Shown: positions 16,613 to 25,900 of the stretch, in pieces
Position numbering within the stretch: the first letter of the stretch is position 1
Layout: every line of letters begins with the position of its first letter
Source: an uncultured bacterium
GTDB lineage: Bacteria; CSSED10-310; CALFER01
NCBI GenBank assembly: GCA_937951895.1
Contig: CALFER010000029.1
Span: forward strand, 41,397 to 105,396
Length of the DNA stretch: 64,000 nucleotides
Direction of reading: 5' to 3'
The notes under the pieces: model-generated
Databases searched by the model: none
Told to the model about the DNA's origin: nothing
Seen by the model: only the letters and a program-made list of their open reading frames with translations
Translations under genes and position numbers: made by a program

Positions 16613-17955
16613 TTTGAACTCCTATTCGCATTCCGGAAAACCGTTTTCCCGATCCGGATCCAGTGAACCAGTTGCCGATGTGTCGGACAAACATAGCTGC
16701 ACGACCCGCATTCGATGCAGTCCATGGACGCAGCAAGAGTGTCCGTCGATTTGAACTGGGCATCCTGTGCAATATTAGTCGGCATCAGGCCCATCGGGCA
16801 GGCATCGACACATCGACCGCAACGGATACAAGGCCCTTCATCCACATAGCAGACTTGAGTCTCGGACAGGACCAGAATCCCCGACGTGCCTTTCATGACC
16901 GATACATCGAGCTGCCGGATCGCTTTTCCCATCATCGGTCCGCCGTTGATCACCTCTCGAACACGTTCCGGATCCTTGAATCCTCCGGCGACGTTTGAGA
17001 TGACCTGCTCGAATCCGATCCCAACCGGGAGCAGGTAATTACCCGGTTTGTTCACGAAACCCGTGATGGTGGTCACGCGGTCGATCAGCGGTTTGGAACA
17101 GTAGACGGCTTCATACACGGCAAAAACCGTTCCGACATTCTGCACCAGAGCACCGACGTCGAACGGCAGTTTCCCTGATGGAACCTGGCGTTTCAGAATC
17201 GCATGGATGAGTTGTTTCTCGCCGCCCTGTGGATACTTGGTTCTGAGCGAAACGACCTGAATTCCCCGGAATGATGGATCCTGGAGTTTTTCGATGAACA
17301 AACGGATCGCATCCGGTTTGTTGGCTTCAATTCCAATATAGACGGTCTCGACACCGAGCGCCTTCTGGAGGATCTGAATTCCCTTGAGGATTTCGATCGG
17401 CTTCTCGATCATCAACTGGTGATCTGCAGTCAGATACGGCTCACATTCAGCCGAATTGATGATGATCGTATCGATTTTCTTGTCCGGTGGTGGCGATAAC
17501 TTGACGTGCGTCGGGAAGGTTGCACCTCCTTCACCCACCACCCCGGCGGATTTGATCAGCCCGAGGAGGTCAGTCGGCGAGAGCGCGTCGATGGTCTGGA
17601 TTTTAGGTTTGTTGAGCGTGTCGAGCTGTTCCCGCGTCTTGTCTTTGTCCACTGTAATCAGAATCGTTTCATCCAGAGTCCCGATTGCCGTCATGCGCTT
17701 CTCAATTTTCGCAACGACCCCGGCGACACTCGCATGAACATGCGACGAAATGAATCCATCGGCTTCTCCGATCAACTGCCCGACAGCGATCTCATCCTTG
17801 GCCTTCACGATCGCTTTTGCGGGTTTACCGAGGTGCTGGCAAAGATTGATCGCGATAGTTTCCGGCAGTTCCGGGCGTTCGATCGTCTTGTGTTCAGCCA
17901 GAGACTTGTGCTCGGGTGGATGGATCCCGCCGCGCTTAAACGTTAGCAGTTTCAT
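16609..17955 (-). CDS. rnfC: Rnf complex subunit C, NADH-binding
   Basis: 448 residues. RnfC is the peripheral cytoplasmic subunit where NAD is reduced. The N-terminal FKRGGIHPPEHK motif is family-specific. A Complex I 51-kDa-like domain has GVVGEGGATFPTHVK (FMN/NADH region) and INSAECEPYLTADH. Two [4Fe-4S] motifs close the protein: CIRCGRCVDACP and CIECGSCSYVCP. It overlaps rnfB by 20 bases and rnfD by 4. Confidence 0.97.
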   Translation of the reverse strand: MKLLTFKRGGIHPPEHKSLAEHKTIERPELPETIAINLCQHLGKPAKAIVKAKDEIAVGQLIGEADGFISSHVHASVAGVVAKIEKRMTAIGTLDETILITVDKDKTREQLDTLNKPKIQTIDALSPTDLLGLIKSAGVVGEGGATFPTHVKLSPPPDKKIDTIIINSAECEPYLTADHQLMIEKPIEILKGIQILQKALGVETVYIGIEANKPDAIRLFIEKLQDPSFRGIQVVSLRTKYPQGGEKQLIHAILKRQVPSGKLPFDVGALVQNVGTVFAVYEAVYCSKPLIDRVTTITGFVNKPGNYLLPVGIGFEQVISNVAGGFKDPERVREVINGGPMMGKAIRQLDVSVMKGTSGILVLSETQVCYVDEGPCIRCGRCVDACPMGLMPTNIAQDAQFKSTDTLAASMDCIECGSCSYVCPTHRQLVHWIRIGKTVFRNANRSSK

Positions 17956-18781
17956 GGACCTTGTTCTCCTTGGAAGCCTCGATTTCCGAGATCGGTTTAT
18001 TGATCAGAATGCTCCTGGTCGGACATTTTTCCACGCATGCCATGCATTGCGTGCATTTTTCCGGGATGATCGTCGACAGGAACGGCTGATAGTCGATGGC
18101 TTCAAACTGGCATGCTTTCACACACAGTTTACATCCGATGCATCCGACCGAGCAGTATTTCTTGACTGCAGCACCGCTTTCGGGCGATTTGCAGGCGACA
18201 AACACTTTTTTATCGTATGGCACGAGGGAGATCAGGTTGCGGGGACATGCCTTGATGCATTTCCCGCACGCCGTGCATGCGTCTGCGTCGACCACAGCCA
18301 CGCCGTCGATCATTCGGATCGCATCGAATGGGCATGCTGCCATGCATTCGCCGTATCCCAGACACCCGTATGGGCATACGAGATCGATCAGATTGGCGAT
18401 CTGGGCCGCAGAACAACTCGCGATACCCTGATACTGGCCGGATCGGACGCTGTTACTCCCTCCCTGACACATGACCCGAGCAACCTTGCGGACGCTTCCG
18501 GAAAAATCCAGCCCGACCAATCTGAATGCCGAGGCCATCGCCTTCTGCCCGGCCACCGGGCAGAGCAGATCGGTGTTCTTCGTATTGACAACCGCCTCAG
18601 CGAAACTCCGGCATCCGGCATACCCGCATCCTCCGCAGTTCGCGCCCGGAAGCAACGCCTCAACATCGTCGATCAATGGGTTTTCCTGTACCGCAAACTT
18701 CTTTGAGGCGATCAGGAGTACGATGCCCGATAGAAAGGCGATCCCACCCATGCATGCGCCCGTGATGATGACCAGATTCAT
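17936..18781 (-). CDS. rnfB: Rnf complex subunit B, polyferredoxin
   Basis: 281 residues. A membrane anchor helix at the N-terminus is followed by the ANCGGCGYAGC iron-sulfur domain and then four ferredoxin-like Cys clusters (CLGYGECMAACP, CTACGKCIKACP, CIGCKLCVKAC, CTQCMACVEKCP). RnfB is the entry point for ferredoxin electrons. GGAGG stands about 6 bases before its ATG. First structural gene of the rnf operon, 40 bases after the rseC-like gene. Confidence 0.97.
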   Translation of the reverse strand: MNLVIITGACMGGIAFLSGIVLLIASKKFAVQENPLIDDVEALLPGANCGGCGYAGCRSFAEAVVNTKNTDLLCPVAGQKAMASAFRLVGLDFSGSVRKVARVMCQGGSNSVRSGQYQGIASCSAAQIANLIDLVCPYGCLGYGECMAACPFDAIRMIDGVAVVDADACTACGKCIKACPRNLISLVPYDKKVFVACKSPESGAAVKKYCSVGCIGCKLCVKACQFEAIDYQPFLSTIIPEKCTQCMACVEKCPTRSILINKPISEIEASKENKVHETANV

Positions 18782-18821
18782 ATGATTCCTCCAAAATAAG
18801 GCCCCGAGTCTGATCGAAGGA

Positions 18822-19238
18822 TCAGGGGTCGGGACCCACGCTTGTCACAGTCAGAATCCGTCTGACAGACAGGACTCGATTGAGCACGACATTGAACAGA
18901 ATTCCGATACCCAGACCTGAAAAACTCAACAGGATCGTCCAGAACTGACTGAATCGATTCCCGATCGATCCCAATACAATCATGAGAATCAAGGGAATGA
19001 TGTAGATCGAGAACGACAACAGCACCACATGCCTGGCCTGCATCTCGATCTGGACTTCATCTCCCGGATTCAGGTCGATGTCGATATCCGAACGATTCAG
19101 TTCCAGCAGGCGTGTCCGTGTCAGATCACACGAATCTTTGAGGTGACAGGCGGAACAAGTCTGGTCACCCTCATGCTCCGATTCGAGTTGAATTCGGATT
19201 CGATCATCCTGATCACGTTCGAGAACTATGCCGTGCAT
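18822..19238 (-). CDS. RseC/MucC-family membrane protein, first gene of the rnf operon
   Basis: 138 residues from the ATG at 19238 (AGGGGA upstream). A short cytoplasmic domain with a CSACHLKDSC cysteine cluster is followed by two adjacent transmembrane helices (VVLLSFSIYIIPLILMIVLG and a second near the C-terminus), the RseC layout. RseC-like proteins regularly precede rnf genes in Bacteroidota and relatives and also occur in SoxR-reducing Rsx systems. A role in Rnf assembly or iron-sulfur insertion is inferred, not shown. Confidence 0.85.
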   Translation of the reverse strand: MHGIVLERDQDDRIRIQLESEHEGDQTCSACHLKDSCDLTRTRLLELNRSDIDIDLNPGDEVQIEMQARHVVLLSFSIYIIPLILMIVLGSIGNRFSQFWTILLSFSGLGIGILFNVVLNRVLSVRRILTVTSVGPDP

Positions 19239-19351
19239 GATGAATCCCCTGAGCCTTCCGACGGCGTGAGATTTTAGCATGAAAAATCTGTTTGGCAAGA
19301 GGATGCAAGAGCGTACGACGGATCAGAAGATGCCGATCGCGAAGCTTCCGT

Positions 19352-19379
19352 TTGCATCTCGAATCAAATGCGTTATACT
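19352..19379 (+). promoter_or_regulatory. Predicted promoter of the DHOD-like gene
   Basis: TTGCAT (19352-19357), 16 bases, then TATACT (19374-19379), about 70 bases before the start codon at 19449. It lies in the 210-base divergent region shared with the rnf operon. No equally clear rnf promoter was seen on the other strand. Confidence 0.4.
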
Positions 19380-19448
19380 GCTGCCGCGTTGCGCATCGAA
19401 GGAAACAACGTTCAATTCGGCTGGGCGCCGCTATCCATCGGAGGGAAC

Positions 19449-20432
19449 ATGTCGGATCTGACTACATTGTATATGGGTCTCAAACTTCGCAACCCGATTA
19501 TCGCCGCAAGCTGCAGTCTGACCAACACCGTCGACAATATCCGTAAATGCGAAAAAGCCGGTGCCGGCGCAATCGTTCTCAAATCCCTCTTCGAAGAACA
19601 GATTCAGGCGGAAGGCCGGAATCTCGCCGACGGATCCCACCCCTCCTGGCACCCCGAAGCCTTCGATTATCTCAGTAAAGCCGCGATGGAAATGAGTGAA
19701 AGCGAGTATCTGCGGCTGGTCAAAGGCGCGCGCGAACACGTCTCCATTCCTATCATCGCCAGTCTGAACTGCATCTCGGCTGAAGGCTGGATGGATTATG
19801 CCGAAAAGCTCCAGAATGTCGGCGCGGATGCGCTTGAGATCAATGTTGCGTTGCTTCCGAGCGATCCGAAGCGGTCGGCCGCCGAGATTGAAGACGGGTA
19901 CTATCGGATTATCGAAAAGCTCCGCAAACAAATCCGGATACCGATCGCTCTGAAGATCGGCCCATACTTCACTTCGATGACCCGGATCGCCGCAGAGAGC
20001 GTCTTCCGGGGCATCAATGCGCTGGTCCTCTTCAACCGCTTCTACCTCTTCGATATCGATCTCGAACGATTGAAAACCGTTCCCGGAAGCCGCTTCAGCG
20101 GTCCGGATGAGTATCATCAGTCGCTCCGCTGGACGGCGCTTCTGGCCGGCCGCTACAAACTCGATATCTCGGCATCGACGGGCATCCACGACGCCCAGAC
20201 TGCTCTGAAATTCATATTGGCCGGAGCAACGACCATCCAACTCTGCTCGGTTCTGTACCGCCATGGCGTTGACCATATCGGAACGATTCTGAATGGCATG
20301 ACAGAATGGATGTCCCGTCACTCGATTGCATCCCTGGCTGATATTCGCGGGAAGTTAAGTCAGATGCAGAGTCCCGAACCGGAACTGTTCGAACGCCTGC
20401 AATACATCAAAGCGCTTGTCGGGATCGAGTAA
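19449..20432 (+). CDS. Dihydroorotate dehydrogenase-like flavoprotein
   Basis: 327 residues from the ATG at 19449, preceded by GGAGG. A TIM-barrel FMN protein of the DHOD class: TLYMGLKLRNPIIAAS at the start, ALEINVALLPSD for the barrel strand with the catalytic Asn neighbourhood, PIALKIGPYF, and a C-terminal phosphate-binding part (ISASTGIHDAQTALKFILAGATTIQLCSVLYRHG). Members annotated as DHOD-like often sit outside pyrimidine operons and their true substrate is unknown. No pyrimidine gene is adjacent here. It converges on the kinase-like gene, with 7 bases between the ends. Confidence 0.85.
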   Translation: MSDLTTLYMGLKLRNPIIAASCSLTNTVDNIRKCEKAGAGAIVLKSLFEEQIQAEGRNLADGSHPSWHPEAFDYLSKAAMEMSESEYLRLVKGAREHVSIPIIASLNCISAEGWMDYAEKLQNVGADALEINVALLPSDPKRSAAEIEDGYYRIIEKLRKQIRIPIALKIGPYFTSMTRIAAESVFRGINALVLFNRFYLFDIDLERLKTVPGSRFSGPDEYHQSLRWTALLAGRYKLDISASTGIHDAQTALKFILAGATTIQLCSVLYRHGVDHIGTILNGMTEWMSRHSIASLADIRGKLSQMQSPEPELFERLQYIKALVGIE

Positions 20433-20439
20433 ACCGGTC

Positions 20440-21318
20440 TCACGACAACACGTCCCGGACGAGCGCCTGGATGGGACAATCCAGTTTGAACGCGAGTTCG
20501 TACACCGGGATGCGCGCAAGCAACTCATCGCACACTGCCAACGATCGCTCCATGACAGAGGGTTCAAACCAGGGGATGGACACAACGGGAAGAAGTCTCT
20601 GGATCGACTGATGACTTGACAATCGCGTCAGCGCGTTCTTCGTATCCTTCTTCAGAAAGATCAATGCCCGGAGACTCGCATCGCCTCTGCGCGCGATCCG
20701 GGAATCACCGGGCCATGGGGTTCCGAAAAGGCGAAAGCCATCACCGGGATCCCGCACGATGATTCGATCGTCGCTGAACGATTTCCAGTCGTCCGAAGCA
20801 GCCAGACGCGACGACACCGTGCTCTTCCCCGCACCGGAAACGCCCGCGAACAGAACCCCGTTCTGCTCGAATGCACCACCTGCAGCATGCATGATGATCC
20901 CGCGGTGACGCGCGAGAAAGAAGATCATGAGGAGTTGGTCAGCCGGGTATGCGAAGGGGTTTATCAGCAGGTCTTCTTCGCGCGATACTCCGGCAGACCA
21001 GTACAACGAAGCTCGATCGGCCTCCGGCATGCACATCGCTTCCCACGTCGCCATCATGGTGTCCGGAACGGTAAACCGGAAAAAGTATCCCTGTTCCTCT
21101 TTCCAGGCCGACCAGGCCCCGGTCATCTCAAATAGAGGCGTTCCGGTTCCGAAACCGGTCGAATTCGTTCGGTGGATGTCGATATCGATGACGTCAGAGA
21201 TTGAATCAATATCGAGAAAGGAGTGGTATGGAGCATCGAAGGGCGGCAGTGAACGGAATCCGCGATAGGTCAAGCGGACACTCAAGCCCCCCAGAGAAAG
21301 CCGGCGGATGATGTCCAT
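20440..21318 (-). CDS. HPr-kinase-like P-loop protein of a RiPP-type cluster
   Basis: 292 residues. The N-terminal half (1-130) is unassigned. The C-terminal half has RGIIMHAAGG, then FAGVSGAGKSTVSSRL (P-loop) and SDDRIIV, the layout of HPr kinase-like proteins. Relatives in peptide clusters phosphorylate a precursor (the paeninodin tailoring kinase acts on a C-terminal Ser) or have unknown roles (ScmC of SynChlorMet cassettes). The putative precursor 15 bases upstream ends in Ser-Gly-Ser, so phosphorylation is an attractive but unproven role. Last gene of the operon. The ribosome site is weak. Confidence 0.78.
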   Translation of the reverse strand: MDIIRRLSLGGLSVRLTYRGFRSLPPFDAPYHSFLDIDSISDVIDIDIHRTNSTGFGTGTPLFEMTGAWSAWKEEQGYFFRFTVPDTMMATWEAMCMPEADRASLYWSAGVSREEDLLINPFAYPADQLLMIFFLARHRGIIMHAAGGAFEQNGVLFAGVSGAGKSTVSSRLAASDDWKSFSDDRIIVRDPGDGFRLFGTPWPGDSRIARRGDASLRALIFLKKDTKNALTRLSSHQSIQRLLPVVSIPWFEPSVMERSLAVCDELLARIPVYELAFKLDCPIQALVRDVLS

Positions 21319-21333
21319 CGTCTGGCAGAGTCA

Positions 21334-21516
21334 CTAGGATCCGGACCGGTTGCAGTTGTTGATGAAACCACAATTCGGGTTGGTCGGCCACACTCTCCCG
21401 CCGATCGACTTGCATCCGGTGGCCAGCGTTTCGTCTCCATTGAGATCAATTATCGTTACGGTAGGTTTCGCGTAGATGAATTTGTCGGTTGCAGATCCGA
21501 ACCTGGAATTTCCCAT
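21334..21516 (-). CDS. Candidate RiPP precursor peptide, 60 residues
   Basis: The ATG at 21516 overlaps the radical SAM stop as TGATG and is preceded by AAGGAGGAG, an excellent ribosome site for so small a gene. The N-terminal half reads MGNSRFGSATDKFIYAKPTV; YAKPTV fits the Y-x-x-P-x-hydrophobic pattern by which lasso-type leaders bind PqqD-like recognition elements. The C-terminal part after LATG holds three Cys (residues 35, 49, 55), several Asn and Gly, one Trp, and ends NRSGS. No relative is recognised. Position between a radical SAM/SPASM enzyme and a kinase-like protein makes it the obvious substrate. Confidence 0.8.
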   Translation of the reverse strand: MGNSRFGSATDKFIYAKPTVTIIDLNGDETLATGCKSIGGRVWPTNPNCGFINNCNRSGS

Positions 21517-22601
21517 CAACTCCTCCTTACACTGAGAAACTTCTCGAACCGGTCACTGCGAATATGGCCCGCACGGCATAGATACGTGGAAGGGGTTTCT
21601 TCAGAACCGGTTTCAAGTTTGAAAAATGCGGGACAATATCCGCAAAGCAAACGCTTGGAACAACTGTTACAGGCATACGAGGGGTCTGCAATCCGATCGC
21701 GAAGACTCCCGATCTGATTCCAGCCCTCGGAAAACGACCCTTTTCGAAGATCAAAGAAGGGCTCGGACATCATGACGCATGGTGTCAGCAATCCGCTCGA
21801 CGAAACATGAAACGACTGCATGCCCGCTCCGCATACATACAACCGCTCATCCACAGGAGGAACGGGGTTTTTTTCGAGATACTTCATCCAGCGCGATAAC
21901 TGAACCGGGTCCATCAGATCGAGATCGACACTGTCACCCGGCGGGATGCGCAACTCGATCGGAGAACGATCTCCATCCATCCGTGGGAAAATCGAAGTAT
22001 CATATCGGAACGGAACACCCAGACCGGCGCAGAACTCGCGAACCGAATCGAATTCGTGCCGGTTCACCGTCATGACGATCATCTTCAGTCCCAGGGGAAG
22101 ATGGTATTCCATGAGCGAGTGAACCGTGTGGATGAATCGCTCAAACGATCCCCTGACACCCGAAATCGCTTCAAAGGTGCCGGCTGTGCTGCCATGCATC
22201 GTCAATTCTATCTTGAACGGCGGCAAGTCACTGAACAGCTTGAGGATGTCATCCTCGATGGCCGTTCCGTTCGAGAAGATATCGATGAGGAATCCGAGAT
22301 GCTTGGCATGCTTGTAGATATGGGCAAAGTCTTTCCGCAGGAACGGCTCGCCTCCGGTCAACAGCAGATTCAGACACCCGGCATCCGCAATCTGATCCAG
22401 AATGGCGAGAACTTCCGGTGTCGTCAGTTCTTTCGGAGCGCGTCCATGGACGGTGCCCATGTAACAGTGCACACATGAAAGATTGCATCTATCGGTCAGA
22501 TCGATACTTCCGTTGAACGGAATCCGTTGTGCGATGACACGACGCCCGAGCGCTTCCAGGAATTCTGTCGGGTTTATCTTCCCGGGACTCGAACAGATCA
22601 T
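21516..22601 (-). CDS. Radical SAM/SPASM peptide-modifying enzyme
   Basis: 361 residues. The radical SAM cluster is CNLSCVHCYMG, followed by LLTGGEPFLRKDF (SAM contact). The C-terminal SPASM region carries further Cys ligands: CGAGMQSFHVSSSGLLTPC, then CNSCSKRLLCGYCPAFF and a last Cys in TYLCRAG. Enzymes of this build install thioether, carbon-carbon or carbon-oxygen links in ribosomal peptides (PqqE, sactisynthases) or act as anaerobic maturases. It starts with an ATGA overlap with the PqqD-like gene and ends overlapping the precursor start. Confidence 0.93.
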   Translation of the reverse strand: MICSSPGKINPTEFLEALGRRVIAQRIPFNGSIDLTDRCNLSCVHCYMGTVHGRAPKELTTPEVLAILDQIADAGCLNLLLTGGEPFLRKDFAHIYKHAKHLGFLIDIFSNGTAIEDDILKLFSDLPPFKIELTMHGSTAGTFEAISGVRGSFERFIHTVHSLMEYHLPLGLKMIVMTVNRHEFDSVREFCAGLGVPFRYDTSIFPRMDGDRSPIELRIPPGDSVDLDLMDPVQLSRWMKYLEKNPVPPVDERLYVCGAGMQSFHVSSSGLLTPCVMMSEPFFDLRKGSFSEGWNQIGSLRDRIADPSYACNSCSKRLLCGYCPAFFKLETGSEETPSTYLCRAGHIRSDRFEKFLSVRRS

Positions 22602-22912
22602 CCGATTTCGATCCTTTCGATCAGATCCAACTGGAGCAACTGGTTGATGAACTCATCGAGATCTTTTCCGGCTTCATCGGGCTCGACACCGAATCGATCG
22701 AGAATCTCGCCATGAATATCCTTCAGGGACATGCGGCCGTCGATACGATCCCAGATGAATCCTGCAACGGTGCTCAGGGCGAAGATCCTCTTCAGTTCGG
22801 CGATTCGACCGGATACCGGCACCAGCAGGCGTTCTCCGGCAATGTCCCGCCCGACAATCTCGTGCTTCTTCCGATATGCCGCATCCAGTCGGATGTCGTT
22901 CATACAATCCAT
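22598..22912 (-). CDS. PqqD-like RiPP recognition protein
   Basis: 104 residues if started at the ATG at 22912; 22903 is an alternative and the ribosome site is weak for both. The protein shows the PqqD winged-helix pattern: LVPVSGRIAELKRIFAL, a strand-helix with TVAGFIWDRIDG, then SLKDIHGEILDRFGV and a final helix ELDEFINQLLQLDLI-like segment. PqqD-type proteins bind the leader peptide and present it to the radical SAM enzyme. The gene starts 4 bases after the C25 peptidase stop, so the two are on one transcript. Confidence 0.88.
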   Translation of the reverse strand: MDCMNDIRLDAAYRKKHEIVGRDIAGERLLVPVSGRIAELKRIFALSTVAGFIWDRIDGRMSLKDIHGEILDRFGVEPDEAGKDLDEFINQLLQLDLIERIEIG

Positions 22913-22916
22913 CCGT

Positions 22917-25900
22917 TCACTTTCTGCCGACCAGCGGATCACCCAGAACGTTGTAAATGTCGAACATGAAACTCTCGAATCCGTATTGAGAATAGATCAG
23001 TTTGGCCCAGTTCGCCGCATCTCCGATTGCCAGGTTCTGAATATACAGTCCATCGATCAGGCCGCTGTTCAGGACCAGCGCATATTGGTCGACCGATAAT
23101 CCGGTCGGAGAAAACACGGCAAGGCTTCCGGCTGTCGGATTGAGAACGAGGATCTCGTTGATGCAGTCGAATCCGGGCAGTTCGAACCGACCCGTGCTGC
23201 ATGTCATGTTGGCGAAAATCGGGAAGAGTGGTGAATTCGTGAGAGCGGCGGCATCCAGATCGACAAAAAGCCCCTCTTCGGCGTATCGATCCAATCCGCC
23301 ATGCCCGATATAGTTCACATAATCCACACCCGACTCGATATACTGCATAAACAGGTCTCGGGCGTCTTTCAGCGAGTGCTGGTTGAGATTGACAGAGTGG
23401 ATCTGCTGATTCACGGGCATCAGAGAGGCCATCATGTTGCTGTTGGCCGGAAAATCACCCGCGGCATCCGGATCGTCGGCCGCAAACAACGCGTGATCAA
23501 CCCCCTGGGCCGAACGATACGCCGTCAGTTTCGCCACGAAGTCGAACACCTCGTCGTTGGAAAGTGCCGGAATCCGACCGATCGCCAATTCTGGTACTCC
23601 GTCGGCATTGAGATCCGCCAGTGCGCCATCCGAGGCGAACAGACCGAATGGAGTCGACTTCAGCACAACCGGGATCAGATTGTCCGAACAACCCTGGAAA
23701 TTCTGATAGTCGTAGGTGCCGTTTCCGAGCAACACGACGGAGTGCGGAGCGATTTTCCAGTTTTGTGCCACATACATCAGAAACGAACGGATCGACCATG
23801 GGTTCGGTGCGCCATATCCGAATTCGCTGAAGATATCGTCCAGATACACAACCATTGTTTTCGTGCCGGCAGTCTGGTGGAACCGCGCAAGCGCATCAGC
23901 TCCCGAAGCGAGCAGCCGAGGTGCGATCACGATGGATTCGGCGACATTCGCAGGCGATTTCAAATACCCGATCCCGCACATTTCGATTTCCGGTTCGATC
24001 AGAGCCGATGAAGACGCGATCATATATCGATCCGTGGGAGTTTCCGGTGCAAACGCCACACGGTATCCAGCGCCGGTATACTCGATCCCGACACGCTGAT
24101 CGATAACGGGAGCCATCGGTTCCGTCACGTTGAGCATCAGCAGGGCATCGGAACCGAATCCATCGATGACAACCGTCGGGTTCGATTCGCCGTAAAACGC
24201 GAGGTGATCTCCGATGGCGGTGTAGAATCGGTGATAATCGATATCGATGGCGTCCAGGTAAAAGAGACTGTAGGGGACTCCCGTATCGGTCAGGCCGAGC
24301 ACCGTGAGAGTATTGACTCCTTCGTTCAGGAGATCCTGATTGAATGTCTGTTCGATCCGGATAGGCGCGATCCCATCCCAGGTATCCTCGGCGACGGGCA
24401 CACCGTTGAGGAGGATCCGGGCGTGATGATCGGGATTCCATGATGTGTCCGTGCTCCCGATGAGATCCACTCCGATCGAGGCGGTTCCATTCGTCGCGAT
24501 GTCCTGAAGTGTGAAGTCAATCGAGATCTCGTTGATGCCTGCGAACACGTAATCCCACGCCCAGAAATCGGACTCGGGATCTGTCGCAATCGCCGTCATG
24601 GCATAGTGGTTTTCTTCGAGATGCAGGGTATCGGTAAAGGTCAGGTCCGCAGAGGTGAACGCCGGACCTGTCCCCGGGATCTGATCCATGATGAGACCGT
24701 CACCGTAGCGCAGCAGATAGATGCCATCCGCAGAGTAAATGCTCTCGGACGCCTCTCCGTAGAACAGGATCCCTCGCATTTTGAGATCCGTGGTGTACGC
24801 CACGGAATCCTCATCCCGTGTCAACGAAAAATCCGCACCGATCATCGCGTTCCAGACCGAGTCGAAATCGTGGTGCAGTTTCTCTGCGACCGTCTGAGCC
24901 GACACGAACTGAATACCAGTTTCGGATACGCGGATTTTCAGGGCATCTTCGGGGTAGACCGCCGTCGGATCCCAGGGCAACAACAACTCGTTCAACGTTT
25001 GTGCTGTTGTGCGGGTTTCAGGTTGTCGAACGATCTGATTCATCCGGGGCTGTTTCTGATACGGCTTCGTCATCGGTTCCAGAGCCGCGGATTCGTACTG
25101 TGTCAGGACGGATTCCGGGACAGTCAGATAGAAGGGACCGTGCTCGCGTTTCCCCGCCGTCTCAATCTCGATCAGACGATACGAATAGCTGTCGCCTGGC
25201 TGCGCGTCGGAGTCGATGTAACGGTAATACCCTCCCTGAGGCGCGTCGAGCAGACCGGGGAGAATGCCGGAATGAACCGGTTCGAATTCGCGGGTATCCA
25301 TGTTTCGGCGTTCCAGCACGAATCCGACCGTACCGTTCTCGGATGCCGTCTCCCATGTGATGACAGCCCGGCCGTCATCGTTGAGCGCTGTGAAGCCGGC
25401 GATCAGAGCAACTGTCGGGGTGTCCCGAACCGTGGCCTGGATGACAGTTTTCTGGATCGGATAGGTGACGGAAACCGTATTGACGATCTCTTCGACTTCG
25501 GGCGGAATCGGACTGACGACCTGAACCGGCATGATGACGGTCATCGTCTCGCCCGGGAGGAGGTCATGATCGTCCGACGCGATCACGAGATTCGGAGGCG
25601 TATGGCCGGTGAATGTCTGCGAGGATCGATTGTAACATTCAAGCTGAATATTGTCGAAGTAGACAAGATCGTTATTACCCATAGTCGAAGAAGTGATCAG
25701 TCGAATCCGAGTATTGGCAGTGATGTACGCTGGAGCAAGTTCATAGAAAAATTTCTGATAAACGGTATCGTTGGTAGGACCGGCGATGCGACCGACTTCA
25801 TTGAATGTCGTTCCGTTCGTTGAGATCTGCACACGAACATTATCGTTCGCGTCGTCCAAATCAACTCTCCGGTAGTCCAATGTCAGAAACACACGATTGT

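Noticed and set aside
24606..25823. A 405-codon open frame on the plus strand
   Set aside because: Also antisense to the C25 peptidase, with no recognisable domain.
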